Shown piece after piece: positions 25,546 through 35,056 of a DNA stretch of 64,000 nt. Every line of letters begins with the position of its first letter. The first letter of the stretch is position 1. Position numbers and translations under genes: made by a program. Where the stretch lies: contig NZ_PSSX01000016.1 of the NCBI RefSeq assembly GCF_002933275.1, forward strand, positions 38,236 to 102,235. The letters are read 5' to 3'. Source of the stretch: Marinobacter maroccanus (GTDB lineage Bacteria > Pseudomonadota > Gammaproteobacteria > Pseudomonadales > Oleiphilaceae). The notes beneath the pieces are model-generated. The model saw only the letters and a program-made list of their open reading frames with translations. It had not been told where the DNA came from and made no database searches.

Positions 25546-26738
25546 TGAAGACCGTTCGCCAGCCCCCTTTTCTGCTTGCATTTGTTTTGGCTTGTTTTGT
25601 CCAGGCAGTGGCGGCCAATCAGCCAAAACCCGGCAGTGACAACATGGAAGAGATGCTGAAACAGCTTGAAATGCTGGAACAACTGGACCGGCTGGATCGT
25701 CAGGACTTCAGCGCCGCCGTCGACAAGGCCTATGAATGTGTGGACGCGCGGAACTTTTCCTGCGCCGACCGGCAGCTAAAAGAGGCAGAGCGGCTCGTTT
25801 TCGATGAATCGTCACGGCAGCGCTTGGCAGAGGCCCGAGATTATCGAACGGAGATGTACGAAATTGCCGAGGAAGAGAAAAAACGCCTGGCAATGGAGCG
25901 CCGGATTCAGGAGTGCAGTGCAAACTGTCCGATTCGCAGAGAGTACGAGGACTGTGTGGACGGGTACCAGAATCCAAGGTACTGTCGTGAGCCCGCCTCT
26001 GATCAGCCGTCCGGTTCCAACTCCAACAACACGATGATGATGCTGAACCAGACGGTACAGCAATTCAAACAGTTCACCGAAAACCAGTTGGCCCAGCAGA
26101 GACAGCAGCTTGAGATGCAACAGCGTATGTATGAAGAGCAAAGACTCCGCCAGGAGGCCATAAAACGTCAGCAGGAACAGCAGCGACGCGAGATGGAACG
26201 TAGGCGCTCTCAACAGCTCGCCGAGGCAGAACGTAGGGAAGCTGAGCTGATCGACAGGCGACAACGTGCCGAAGAAGAGCGGAGACGGCTTGAGGCACGT
26301 CGACAGGCTGAGGAAACAGCCCGCCAAAGAGCGGAAGAGCGCCGTCAGGCTGAAGAGGCCCGTAGACTGGCGCGTCAGCAGGAAATACTGGAGCGCCAGC
26401 AGGCGCGAGAGCGTGAGAGGGCAGAGCGCGAGGCTCGTCGGGCGGCTTATCTGGCAGCAATGCAGCAGGGTATAAAACTTTATGGCCGATCTTGTCCCGG
26501 ACCCTCCAAGCACGTTTTCGGAACTGTCCCAAACATCAAGCCGGAAGAGGTTGGATGCCTTGATGTCTATTTCGAAGTCTATTGTCCGGGCTCCGCAAGT
26601 GTTCAGCATCGTGGTGTCATGGAAACGATGTTGAACAATGTGAACGGTTGCTACGGTGACACAAAGGAAGTGCCCGAGACCTTGCCGTGTGCAGCACGCG
26701 AGTTTCGTGTCAAGGTTACCAAGGTCACAAGTTGTTGA
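25545..26738 (+). CDS. Secreted coiled-coil protein, cysteine-containing C-terminal domain
   Basis: A 397-residue protein, not recognised. It has a signal peptide (about 1-24, AVAA-NQ). A Cys-containing helical segment follows (YECVDARNFSCAD; CSANCPIRREYEDC). A long R/E/Q-rich coiled coil runs from about 165 to 310. A C-terminal domain carries several cysteines (SCPGPSK, VGCLDVYFEVYCPGS, NGCYGD, final C), so disulfides are likely and it should act in the periplasm or outside. ATG 25545 overlaps the stop of the Lnb-like gene (TAATG), implying coupled translation and a shared job. Confidence 0.7.
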   Translation: MKTVRQPPFLLAFVLACFVQAVAANQPKPGSDNMEEMLKQLEMLEQLDRLDRQDFSAAVDKAYECVDARNFSCADRQLKEAERLVFDESSRQRLAEARDYRTEMYEIAEEEKKRLAMERRIQECSANCPIRREYEDCVDGYQNPRYCREPASDQPSGSNSNNTMMMLNQTVQQFKQFTENQLAQQRQQLEMQQRMYEEQRLRQEAIKRQQEQQRREMERRRSQQLAEAERREAELIDRRQRAEEERRRLEARRQAEETARQRAEERRQAEEARRLARQQEILERQQARERERAEREARRAAYLAAMQQGIKLYGRSCPGPSKHVFGTVPNIKPEEVGCLDVYFEVYCPGSASVQHRGVMETMLNNVNGCYGDTKEVPETLPCAAREFRVKVTKVTSC

Positions 26739-26747
26739 GACTGACGT

Positions 26748-29700
26748 TTACCAGGTGTCCACAAACCGCCGATTTCCACGTCCGTCAGGTTCTCCGGCGG
26801 ACGTAGAATTGAGGCCCCTGATCAACCACGCCCGCGTTTCCTGCGGGTCGATCACCGCATCAATCTCCAGGTAGCTGGCCACGTTGAGTGCCTTGCCCTG
26901 CTCATAGGCCTTGGCAACCAGGGTATCGAACATCTTCTGCCTTGATTCCTCATCGGGCTGGGCGGCCAGCTCTTTGGCAAAGCCCAGGCGCACGGCGCCT
27001 TCCCAGCCCATGGGCCCGAACTCACCGCTGGGCCAGGCGGCCGTGAAGAAAGGCGTGAGCATGCTGCCCGCTGCCATGGCCTGGGCGCCAAGGCCGTACG
27101 CCTTGCGCAGAATCACGGTGAAGAAAGGCACGTTGAGCTTGGCTGCTGCCACGAACATGCGCGAAACATGGCGAATGGTGGCCTGTTTTTCGGCGTCAGG
27201 TCCCACCATGAAGCCCGGTGTGTCGCACAGTGACACGATCGGAAGGTTGTGGGCGTTGCACAGCTGCATGAAGCGGGCTGCCTTGTCCCCCGCGTTGGCA
27301 TCGACCGCCCCGCCCAGGTGGGCGGGATTGTTGGCGATCAGGCCCACTGGGCGGCCTTCAATGCGCACCAGTGCCGTGATCAGCCCGGGGGCAAATTGCC
27401 GGCGGAGTTCCAGAACACTGTCCTGATCGGCCAGGGTTTCGATGACCTGGCGGATATCGTAGACCCGCATCCGGTTTTCCGGAATCAGGTGGCGGAGCCG
27501 TCGTTGATCGGCGCACTGCCAGTCTTTCACCGGGCCCTGAAAGTAAGACAGGTATTGCTTCGCCACGCGCACAGCTTCTGCTTCGTCCTTGACCAGGATA
27601 TCTATCACTCCGTTGGGCCCCATGACGGAAACCGGCCCTACCTGTTCCGGGCTGAACCGCCCAAGGCCGCCGCCCTCAATCATCGCGGGCCCTGCCATGC
27701 CCAGATTGGCATCTTCGGTGGCAATGATGGTGTCGCAGCAGCCCAGCAGGGCTGCATTGCCGGCATAGCATCGGCCAGAGACAATGCCGAGCGTGGGGAC
27801 CACGCCGGAGAGCCGTGCCATGCTGACAAAGGTATGACAGTCCAGGAAGGACACGCCATTGGTGTCGGTGTCGGATGGGCGACCGCCGCCGCCTTCCGCA
27901 AACAGAACCAGCGGAATGCGCCATTGCTCGGCGAGAGCCAGGATGCGGTCTGCCTTGCGGTGGTTGGCCAGCCCCTGGGTGCCGGCAAACACGGTGTAGT
28001 CGTAGGCCATGGTGGCGCAACGGCCGGCCTCTGCTCCGAATTCGGGGGCGTTCACGCTGCCGATGGCGGTAATCAGGCCATCCGCCGGGCTCATTTCAAT
28101 CAGCTTATCCACCGAACGGCGGCGGCGCTGTGCCGCCAGTGCGAGGGACCCGTATTCGTTGAAGCTGTCCGGATCGAGCAGATCCTCAACGTTTTCACGA
28201 GCGGTTCGCTGCCCGGTTTTACGGCGTTTGGCGACTGCCTCCGGGCGGCGTTCATCGGTCAGAAGATCGTGGCGCTCGGAGACTTCGGCGAGATCGGCCC
28301 GGATGTACTCCAGATCAACCCTCTCTTCGGTCTGAGTGCCGCTGGCGTCCACGTCGGCGGGTTCCAGGTAGGCCAGCGCCTGCCCTTCGTTCACCGTTTT
28401 CCCTGATTCTGCGGCAACTGTGTGGACGATGCCGGATTGCGTTGCCTTGACCACGAATTCCATTTTCATGGCTTCAAGCACCGCGATCGGGTCGCCGATG
28501 GCGACTGAATCTCCCGGTGCAACATCGATACTGACAACAGTGCCTGAACCGGGCGCTTCGATGCCTATGGTGCCTGCCGGTGCGGCTGTGTCGCCCGGGC
28601 TCTCGGGGTCCTCCGCGACAAATGTGTTGCCAAAGTGCAGGTGTGGATGGCTTGTACTGGTCTCTTCCGGGATCAGGGCTGCCAGGTTGTCTTCGACAAA
28701 ACGGGTAGTAACCGCCCAGGTTTCAACACTTGAGTGGCGGATCAGATTCTGGAGCAGTCCAATATTGTTGCTGACACCGTTCAGCCGGAACTCACAAAGG
28801 GCCCGATACAGCCGTCGGAGCGTCGATGGATAATCGCTACCGTGGGCAACCAGCTTGGCGAGCAGGGAGTCAAACGACGGGCTGACGGAATAGCCGGCGT
28901 AACCATAGCCATCGACTCGTAAACCGGGGCCCGACGGTGGCTCGTAGGTGCTCAGCGTGCCAGTAGCGGCGGTGGCATGACCATCGGCGTGAAGTGTTTC
29001 GCTGTTGATCCGCGCCTGAATCGCGAATCCCCGCATCGTTGGTGCAGACTCAAGGGCCAGATCCGCGAGGCTGTGCCCCGCAAGTAACTGCAGCTGGGTT
29101 TGCACAAGATCAACACCAGTGATTTCCTCGGTGATAGTGTGCTCAACCTGAATGCGGGGGTTGGCCTCCATGAAATAGAAGCGGCCCGGCTGGTCCTGGT
29201 CCACCAGAAATTCAAAGGTTCCAAGTCCGCGGTAGTTAATCGATCGGGCCAGCTTCAGGGCGCAGTCGATCATGGCATCCCGGATCGAGGCGTCCAATGA
29301 AGGACTCGGCGCAATCTCGATCAGCTTCTGGTTGCGCCGCTGGATGCTGCAGTCGCGCTCCCAGAGGTGGCTGACGGCCCCGGTACCGTCGCCAATTACC
29401 TGGATTTCAATGTGTCTCGCACGCCTGATCAGTTGTTCAATGTATAGCGATCCACTGCCGAAGGCTGACTGAGCCTCAGACTGGCAGCGCTGGAAAGCCT
29501 GCTCGAGCTCTGTTTCGGAATAGACCGCCCGCATGCCGCGGCCACCACCGCCTGCAATCGCCTTGAGCATAAGAGGGCCATGCTCCCTCAGGAAAGCCCT
29601 GGCTTCGCCAAGGCTCACCGTTTTGTTGATGCCCTTGATCAGAGGAACGTCGCAGCTTTCCGCCAGGGCCCGGGCAGCCGACTTGTCACCAAACCCCTCC

Positions 29701-30029
29701 AACACCTCTGGCGAAGGGCCGATAAAAATCAGCCCGGCCTGTTCGCATGCGTGGGCAAAACTGGCGTTTTCCGCCAGGAAACCGTAGCCAGGATGGACCG
29801 CCTCGCAGCCATGGGCCTTTGCGACGTCTATCAGTTGCGCTCCATCCAGATAGGCCTTTACGCCATGGCCCGGTAAAGCCACTGCCTCATCGGCCATACG
29901 GGTATGCAGACTGGCGTCGTCGTCTTCAGAGAATACGGCCACAGAGCGCAATCCCAGTTCGTTGCAGGCTCGGGCAATGCGGATTGCGATTTCGCCGCGA
30001 TTGGCAATCAGTACGGAGCGGAAAGTCAT
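26748..30029 (-). CDS. Single-chain biotin-dependent acyl-CoA carboxylase (BC-BCCP-CT)
   Basis: A 1093-residue enzyme with all parts in one chain. Biotin carboxylase is at 1-450, with the ATP-grasp loop AIAGGGGRGM at 158-166 and FMEANPRIQVEH at 286-297. The biotinyl domain is at about 485-560, with EAMKME and biotin-accepting Lys522. The carboxyltransferase is at about 585-1090, with GGGRPSDTD and DTPGFMVG segments. It carboxylates an acyl-CoA; whether acetyl-, propionyl- or long-chain cannot be told. The start ATG 30029 follows a short AGG. The neighbours (an EamA exporter and, convergently, the coiled-coil gene) give no substrate clue. Confidence 0.9.
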   Translation of the reverse strand: MTFRSVLIANRGEIAIRIARACNELGLRSVAVFSEDDDASLHTRMADEAVALPGHGVKAYLDGAQLIDVAKAHGCEAVHPGYGFLAENASFAHACEQAGLIFIGPSPEVLEGFGDKSAARALAESCDVPLIKGINKTVSLGEARAFLREHGPLMLKAIAGGGGRGMRAVYSETELEQAFQRCQSEAQSAFGSGSLYIEQLIRRARHIEIQVIGDGTGAVSHLWERDCSIQRRNQKLIEIAPSPSLDASIRDAMIDCALKLARSINYRGLGTFEFLVDQDQPGRFYFMEANPRIQVEHTITEEITGVDLVQTQLQLLAGHSLADLALESAPTMRGFAIQARINSETLHADGHATAATGTLSTYEPPSGPGLRVDGYGYAGYSVSPSFDSLLAKLVAHGSDYPSTLRRLYRALCEFRLNGVSNNIGLLQNLIRHSSVETWAVTTRFVEDNLAALIPEETSTSHPHLHFGNTFVAEDPESPGDTAAPAGTIGIEAPGSGTVVSIDVAPGDSVAIGDPIAVLEAMKMEFVVKATQSGIVHTVAAESGKTVNEGQALAYLEPADVDASGTQTEERVDLEYIRADLAEVSERHDLLTDERRPEAVAKRRKTGQRTARENVEDLLDPDSFNEYGSLALAAQRRRRSVDKLIEMSPADGLITAIGSVNAPEFGAEAGRCATMAYDYTVFAGTQGLANHRKADRILALAEQWRIPLVLFAEGGGGRPSDTDTNGVSFLDCHTFVSMARLSGVVPTLGIVSGRCYAGNAALLGCCDTIIATEDANLGMAGPAMIEGGGLGRFSPEQVGPVSVMGPNGVIDILVKDEAEAVRVAKQYLSYFQGPVKDWQCADQRRLRHLIPENRMRVYDIRQVIETLADQDSVLELRRQFAPGLITALVRIEGRPVGLIANNPAHLGGAVDANAGDKAARFMQLCNAHNLPIVSLCDTPGFMVGPDAEKQATIRHVSRMFVAAAKLNVPFFTVILRKAYGLGAQAMAAGSMLTPFFTAAWPSGEFGPMGWEGAVRLGFAKELAAQPDEESRQKMFDTLVAKAYEQGKALNVASYLEIDAVIDPQETRAWLIRGLNSTSAGEPDGRGNRRFVDTW

Positions 30030-30151
30030 GGTACCTGGTTCCCCGGGGTGTGATTCTTATTGTGGGTGACAGAAGTCACCATCCTAGGAACGGGGCTCCG
30101 ATTAGACAAATGAATTTGTTTGAGGGGTGGTTATGAATCTGGTTGATGGTT

Positions 30152-31069
30152 TCAGGTTGCGGCGGTTTGCACGCTCTTCCTGTTGCTGATCCTGAGCCCA
30201 AGGATCACCAGGAACGCTCCCAGCCAGATGGTTAACGAGTAGTTTTCCCTGAACCAGATAACCCCGATCAGCAACCCGAATACGGCCGCTACTGCACCGA
30301 GCTGACTGTAGAAAACCGGGTTGGAGCGACGCTGCAGCTCAAAGGCGCAAAGGTAGGTCAGCGCGGTTAGCAGGCCCTGAAGCACGACAATGCCATGGAG
30401 GTGAAATTCTGTGCTTTCCGGAAAAATTGAGGTCCCCGTCAGACCTGCGAAAAGGCCAAGCGTGAAAGCCGACGCCAACAGTGTACCCGATGCCAGGATC
30501 ATGGGTTTTACACCATCAGGCCAGGCTACTGAGCGATAGACGTTACCGATGGACAGCATGGCCGGGATAATAAGCCCCATGGCGAACCAGAGTATGTTCG
30601 GGTTGCTGATCTCTGAATGACGTTGCAGCACAATCCAGGCGCAGGCGACGACCGCAATGGATAGCCCGGTCAGTTTGATCCAGCTACGCTTTTCCAGCCC
30701 CATGCTGGTTGCGAGCAGGAACGTAAATATGGGTGGCAGGGCATACATGATCCCCGTGAAACCGGCTCCGAGTTTGGTGACCAGATAAAACCCGATGGCA
30801 TTCGGGATCGCGATACCAGTCAAACCGCTGATGAGAAAATAGCGGGTCAGGCGACGTTCCAACAGAGAACGGCGTTTCTGGGCGCACAGCAGCAGAACGG
30901 CTCCTGCTATCAATGTTTGCCAGAACGCATAGGTGATGGCCGGCATACCCTGGGAGGTCGCCGCTTTTGCCAGCGCCAGCATCAGCGCGATCAGAAATCC
31001 ATTGGCCAGCAGAAGTCCCCAGACTGCGGCCTGGGGCGGGAGAATTGCACGCTGCATCGAGGCTATCAT
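30152..31069 (-). CDS. DMT-superfamily (EamA) transporter
   Basis: A 305-residue membrane protein with ten predicted helices in two EamA repeats, the second starting near residue 155 after an I-W-F-A-M-G helix. Such carriers export amino acids or other small metabolites. Start options are 31069 and 31057; GGAG lies about 9 bp before 31069. A longer frame runs into the divergent LysR gene and is rejected. The 121-bp divergent gap suggests control by that LysR protein. Confidence 0.85.
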   Translation of the reverse strand: MIASMQRAILPPQAAVWGLLLANGFLIALMLALAKAATSQGMPAITYAFWQTLIAGAVLLLCAQKRRSLLERRLTRYFLISGLTGIAIPNAIGFYLVTKLGAGFTGIMYALPPIFTFLLATSMGLEKRSWIKLTGLSIAVVACAWIVLQRHSEISNPNILWFAMGLIIPAMLSIGNVYRSVAWPDGVKPMILASGTLLASAFTLGLFAGLTGTSIFPESTEFHLHGIVVLQGLLTALTYLCAFELQRRSNPVFYSQLGAVAAVFGLLIGVIWFRENYSLTIWLGAFLVILGLRISNRKSVQTAAT

Positions 31070-31190
31070 CACCAAGTACTCCGGGTTGTGGAGGGATATC
31101 ACCAGGAACCAGTTTGCCGCAGTTGATTCAGTTGATAATTGGGTGCATTCGAACAATACTCCTTCCAAATCAGAAATAATCAGGGGTTCT

Positions 31191-32087
31191 GTGGCCACCG
31201 ACAAGCTGGTAGCGATGACGATCTTCAGGCGCGTTGCGGAGCTGGGCAGCTTTACCCGGGCTGCGGACGACCTTGAGATCACCGCAGCAACGGTCAGCAA
31301 GCACATTGCCTTTCTGGAGCGGGATCTGGACACGAGACTCATCAACCGAACCACCCGACGCATGAACCTCACCGATGCCGGGCTCGCCTTTCTGAGACGC
31401 ACTCAGTCGCTGTTGGATGAGCTGGAAGACGCCGAGTTGGAGGCAAGAGGGTTCCAGGCGGAGCCCCGAGGGACGATAAGACTGAATGTGCCCATGTCGT
31501 TCGGTTTGACCCACATAACAGAGGCCATCGACAGTTTTCTCCGTGACTATCCTGAAATCGATATCGACCTTCAGCTCAGTGATCGAATGGTTGATCTGGT
31601 GGAGCAGGGCGTCGATATCGCCATTCGGGTTCGAAGCTCCCTGGCCGATTCGAGCCTCATGGCCAGGCCACTGAGAACGTCCAGAAATATTGTTTGCGCA
31701 TCGCTCGGGTATCTGGAAGGTGCCCCGGAGATCCACGACCCGGAAGACCTGACACAGCACAACTGTCTGACGTTTTCGCTGCATGACAGACCCGGAGTCT
31801 GGGAGCTGGGCGATCGGGAGGTAAGGGTCAACGGCAACTATCGAACGGACAGCAGCCTGGCGATCCGCCAGAGTCTGTTGAGGGGAGTCGGCGTTGGTTT
31901 CCTGCCGCGGTTTCTGGTTCAGGGAGATATTGAAAAAGGCGCACTGATTCCCCTGCTGCCAGACTTCCCACCAAAACCCTACACTGTATTCGCCCTATTC
32001 CCACCCGGGCGCAAGCAACCCACCAAGGTCCGCCTGCTGCTTGATCACCTCGATCAGTATCTTGGGGAGAAACCCTACTGGGAGTAG
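31191..32087 (+). CDS. LysR-family transcriptional regulator
   Basis: A 298-residue regulator. GTG 31191 is chosen because AGGGG lies about 4 bp upstream and the N-terminus TDKLVAMTIFRRVAELG has the usual length before the helix-turn-helix (SFTRAADDLEITAATVSKHI). The effector domain contains VPMSFGLTHI and GVDIAIRV, typical of the group near DmlR/AaeR-like proteins. It lies between a divergent EamA exporter and a co-directional nitroreductase 134 bp downstream, either of which could be its target. Confidence 0.9.
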   Translation: MATDKLVAMTIFRRVAELGSFTRAADDLEITAATVSKHIAFLERDLDTRLINRTTRRMNLTDAGLAFLRRTQSLLDELEDAELEARGFQAEPRGTIRLNVPMSFGLTHITEAIDSFLRDYPEIDIDLQLSDRMVDLVEQGVDIAIRVRSSLADSSLMARPLRTSRNIVCASLGYLEGAPEIHDPEDLTQHNCLTFSLHDRPGVWELGDREVRVNGNYRTDSSLAIRQSLLRGVGVGFLPRFLVQGDIEKGALIPLLPDFPPKPYTVFALFPPGRKQPTKVRLLLDHLDQYLGEKPYWE

Positions 32088-32221
32088 TGCAAAGTGCACT
32101 AGGTGTTTGCGGTGACCTCCTCATTATTTCCTTCATGGAAAATATGTAGTTCTATTCTATCCGTTTTTTTAGTCACTACGGTCTCATAGAGTTGCTGCTT
32201 CAACCCGAAGGAGACAACTTT

Positions 32222-32848
32222 ATGAACATACACGAAGCCCTGGACTGGCGTTACGCCGTCCGTGAATTTTCGCCCGAGAAGCTCGATGCCCAGACGGTGG
32301 AAACGCTGGTCGATGCGGCCCGCAAGAGCGCCTCTTCCTATGGACTACAACCCTACAAAATCCTGGTTGTGGAGAGTAAGTCGCTGCGGCAGGCTTTGCT
32401 GGCCTATTCCTTTGGCCAGCAGAAAGTGTTGGACTGCTCGCACCTGATTGTTTTTGCGGCGCAGACAGACATTGGTGATCATACTGTCGACAGGTATGTC
32501 ACCCAGTTTGTGAAAACCCGAGGCGTGCCTGCAGAAGACATCTCGGGCTATGTGAGACATATGAAACAGGCCCTTGCGGCCAAATCCCGGTTGGAGAAGC
32601 AGGCCTGGGCACACCAACAGGCCTACATCGCACTGGGCACTCTTCTAACTGCAGCCGCGTCAATGCGAATCGATAGTTGCCCGATGACCGGTTTCGACCA
32701 AAAAGCCTACGATGAGGTGCTTGGATTGGCAGAACTGGGTCTGGAGAGTTCGGCTATCGTCGCTCTGGGCTATCGCAGTGCTCGTGACCGAAGTTCAGGC
32801 CTGCCGAAAGTGCGCTTTGATTATGATGATCTGGTAATCAGAATGTAG
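32222..32848 (+). CDS. NfsB-like nitroreductase family NAD(P)H oxidoreductase
   Basis: A 208-residue FMN enzyme. The N-terminal RYAVREFSPEKLD loop binds FMN phosphate. SASSYGLQPYKILVV is the family's second FMN-contact segment. The C-terminal ALGYRSARDRSSGLPKVRF tail completes the site. It would reduce nitro, quinone or similar compounds with NAD(P)H in the cytoplasm. ATG 32222 follows AAGGAGA. The upstream LysR gene is the likely regulator. Confidence 0.9.
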   Translation: MNIHEALDWRYAVREFSPEKLDAQTVETLVDAARKSASSYGLQPYKILVVESKSLRQALLAYSFGQQKVLDCSHLIVFAAQTDIGDHTVDRYVTQFVKTRGVPAEDISGYVRHMKQALAAKSRLEKQAWAHQQAYIALGTLLTAAASMRIDSCPMTGFDQKAYDEVLGLAELGLESSAIVALGYRSARDRSSGLPKVRFDYDDLVIRM

Positions 32849-32963
32849 CGCCAGGTCAGTGGATTTTTCGCTCGGGCTGGTGTTCCTTCGCCATAAAGTA
32901 TAGGTTCGGGAAAGCGGCAATTCATTTTCAGGCACGCTGCCGTTCAAAAGGAGCACCAGCTCT

Positions 32964-33929
32964 ATGAAGGTTTTTTCCAACCCGGTTGGTTCCGGGAATT
33001 TGTGGTTTGATAATCTGACCACTGCCCAGGGTACACCGGTCGCCTACGACCCCCAGGCAAGGGCGTTTGTTCCCATGCCTCCCTTCTGTGTTAATCGGGA
33101 TATTATTGGCTGCAACTGGATTGCGCCCGAACAGGGGGCTTTCTGCCGGTCTTGCGCGATGACCGCGCTGGCGCCAGACCCGAATATTTTCAATGCCATG
33201 CCGAACTGGGCCGAAACTGAGGCTGCGAAGCGCTGGGTGCTGGACAATCTCGGCCGTTGGCACTGGTTTCGCCCGGAGGATCCAGGCACGCGCCCGGTTT
33301 TTCACATGCTGGCGGAAGGCCTGACCCCGGTTGCCATGGGGCACGCGAATGGTGTGGTAACGATCAGTGTTGCAGAGGCGGATCCGGTGGTTCGTGCCAC
33401 CCGAAGGCAAGCCCTGGACGAACCCTATCGAACCATGGTCGGCCATATGCGCCATGAAATCGCTCATATGCTTTGGTGGCGGCTGAGTTTGCGGGAAGAT
33501 TTTCTGGATGCATTCCGGGAGATGTTCGGTGACGAGCGCGCCGATTATCCGGCGGCCCTCGAACATCACTACCATAAAGGTCCGCCGGAAGACTGGAGAC
33601 TGTTCTACCTGACCAGCTACGCCTCGGCACACCCACACGAAGACTGGGCGGAGACTGCCGCACACCTGCTGCACCTGACGGACATCACTGACAGTCTTGT
33701 TTCAGCCGGTCTGACATCGCCCGAGGTGCCGAGACAGGGCTGGGATCCATACTCGGAGCCCGACACGGCGATGCTGATCAACGTTGCTGCGTCACTGGCC
33801 ATTCGGGTTAACCACGTGAACCGTTCCATGGGGCTGTCTGACCTTTATCCGTTTGTGCTCTCGGAAACGGCGCAACGCAAGCTTGCGTTCGTGCATGACT
33901 GGTTGCGCCGCGGAGCACAGGGCCTCTAA
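32964..33929 (+). CDS. Putative zinc-binding metallopeptidase with zinc-ribbon
   Basis: A 321-residue protein. A four-cysteine zinc ribbon is at the N-terminus (C42, C50, C61, C64). The gluzincin-like motif HEIAH lies at 164-168 and a later HEDWAETAAHLLH offers the downstream acidic ligand. This layout fits the putative zinc-binding metallopeptidase family (Pfam Peptidase_Mx). No signal peptide, so cytoplasmic. The substrate is unknown. AAAAGGAG lies 11 bp before the ATG. The end is 20 bp from the convergent NnrU-like gene. Confidence 0.8.
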   Translation: MKVFSNPVGSGNLWFDNLTTAQGTPVAYDPQARAFVPMPPFCVNRDIIGCNWIAPEQGAFCRSCAMTALAPDPNIFNAMPNWAETEAAKRWVLDNLGRWHWFRPEDPGTRPVFHMLAEGLTPVAMGHANGVVTISVAEADPVVRATRRQALDEPYRTMVGHMRHEIAHMLWWRLSLREDFLDAFREMFGDERADYPAALEHHYHKGPPEDWRLFYLTSYASAHPHEDWAETAAHLLHLTDITDSLVSAGLTSPEVPRQGWDPYSEPDTAMLINVAASLAIRVNHVNRSMGLSDLYPFVLSETAQRKLAFVHDWLRRGAQGL

Positions 33930-33949
33930 TCCGTTTGAGCGCCGGTCGT

Positions 33950-34519
33950 TCAGGCCGGTGCTACGCCAAATAGCCACTGGTGGGCCCAGACCACCATGAT
34001 CACGTACACCGCAAGGCCACCAATGATCGCAATGATGTCATTGGCTTTGGTGGCTGGCAGCGTTGGAATGGCCCGCTGGGTTCTGCGCTTCATGGAGATC
34101 CGGTCGGCTACGGACCAGGCCAGGAAGGAGCCGAACAGCAGAAGGTCGTGGAGCATCCCGTTGGCCAGCAAGTGAGCCAGAGCCCAGAGTTTGACGGCAG
34201 CCAGCATGGGGTGCCCCAGTTTTGCCTTGATTTTCCCCGGGAAGTAAGTGGCGAAGAGCAATGGGAACACAGGCACCAGAAGCAGGAAGGACACATGCTT
34301 GAGCCAGGCGGGCGGCATGTAGATCAGCGTCGGATCCATCCGGGCGGCGCCGTAACCCCAGACGATGAGAACCAGACCGACGAGGGACACCACGGAATAC
34401 AGTCCTTTGAAGGCTCCCTCGCCCATGGACGCGTTCAACCGGTTACGCAGCGGCTCGTTAATCATGGAAAGCGAGTGCACGCCGAGAAACAGAATGAGAC
34501 CAACAATCAGTGTGGTCAT
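33950..34519 (-). CDS. NnrU-family membrane protein
   Basis: A 189-residue integral membrane protein with about six helices. The early L-G-x-H-S-L-S segment, the KLGHPMLAAVKLWALAHLLANG stretch (broken here: GHPML, AHLLANG) and a D-L-L-L-F-G-S-F helix are NnrU signatures. The family is linked to nitric oxide reduction and to heme/isoprenoid enzymes in other organisms; the local context does not show which. ATG 34519 follows GGAG at 8 bp. Confidence 0.85.
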   Translation of the reverse strand: MTTLIVGLILFLGVHSLSMINEPLRNRLNASMGEGAFKGLYSVVSLVGLVLIVWGYGAARMDPTLIYMPPAWLKHVSFLLLVPVFPLLFATYFPGKIKAKLGHPMLAAVKLWALAHLLANGMLHDLLLFGSFLAWSVADRISMKRRTQRAIPTLPATKANDIIAIIGGLAVYVIMVVWAHQWLFGVAPA

Positions 34520-34666
34520 TTGCAAAACTCCTTTTGGCTTAATTGGCAGGGCGCTTTCCGTCGAAAGCCCTTTTGTGTGAAATCCTGATTAGTATAGGAA
34601 ACCGGGACAGCAGATGCCTGAGCGTTTATGATCGGCGATCTGATTCACCGGAATGAAAAGGCGCCC

Positions 34667-35041
34667 ATGAAGTTTCCCAAGGTCACTGTTGTACTGGTAG
34701 CTGCTGCCCTGCTGTTTGTTCTCTGGGATCAGACCCGCGAGCAACCCGAGCCAGTTGATGCCAGCCGCCTTTCCAATTTGCGGGCCAATCCGGTTGAGTT
34801 GAGCGCCGCCGTCGACTGGATTTTTGGGCAGATTCCGGACTTCTGCTCAGACGCCACGGGCGAGGGCAGTGAAACCAAAGCCCATGGCGATTGCGTCAAA
34901 AAAGCCGAGGCACGAACCTCCACGTGTCGGCGGATGCTTTACGACCGATTCCCGAGTGTTGTGGCCGCGGAGGGCGTATTTCGAGACGTTTCACTCACAG
35001 CGATGGCGTGTTTGGTGCCCCGGTCAGGCCTTGTGGAGTGA
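34667..35041 (+). CDS. Small membrane-anchored protein of unknown function
   Basis: A 124-residue protein, not recognised. One hydrophobic N-terminal helix (VTVVLVAAALLFVLW) anchors it or acts as a signal; the rest is periplasmic and has four cysteines (FCSDA, GDCVKK, STCRRM, MACLV) that may form two disulfides. ATG 34667 has AAGG 6 bp upstream; an in-frame ATG lies 13 codons earlier. It converges on the DUF2238 gene 15 bp away. Confidence 0.55.
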   Translation: MKFPKVTVVLVAAALLFVLWDQTREQPEPVDASRLSNLRANPVELSAAVDWIFGQIPDFCSDATGEGSETKAHGDCVKKAEARTSTCRRMLYDRFPSVVAAEGVFRDVSLTAMACLVPRSGLVE

Positions 35042-35056
35042 CTGAATGCCCGATTT

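Noticed and set aside
34549..34576. GC-rich hairpin with TTTT tail upstream of NnrU
   Set aside because: The stem has a bulge and the tail lies in the direction opposite to any gene that ends here.
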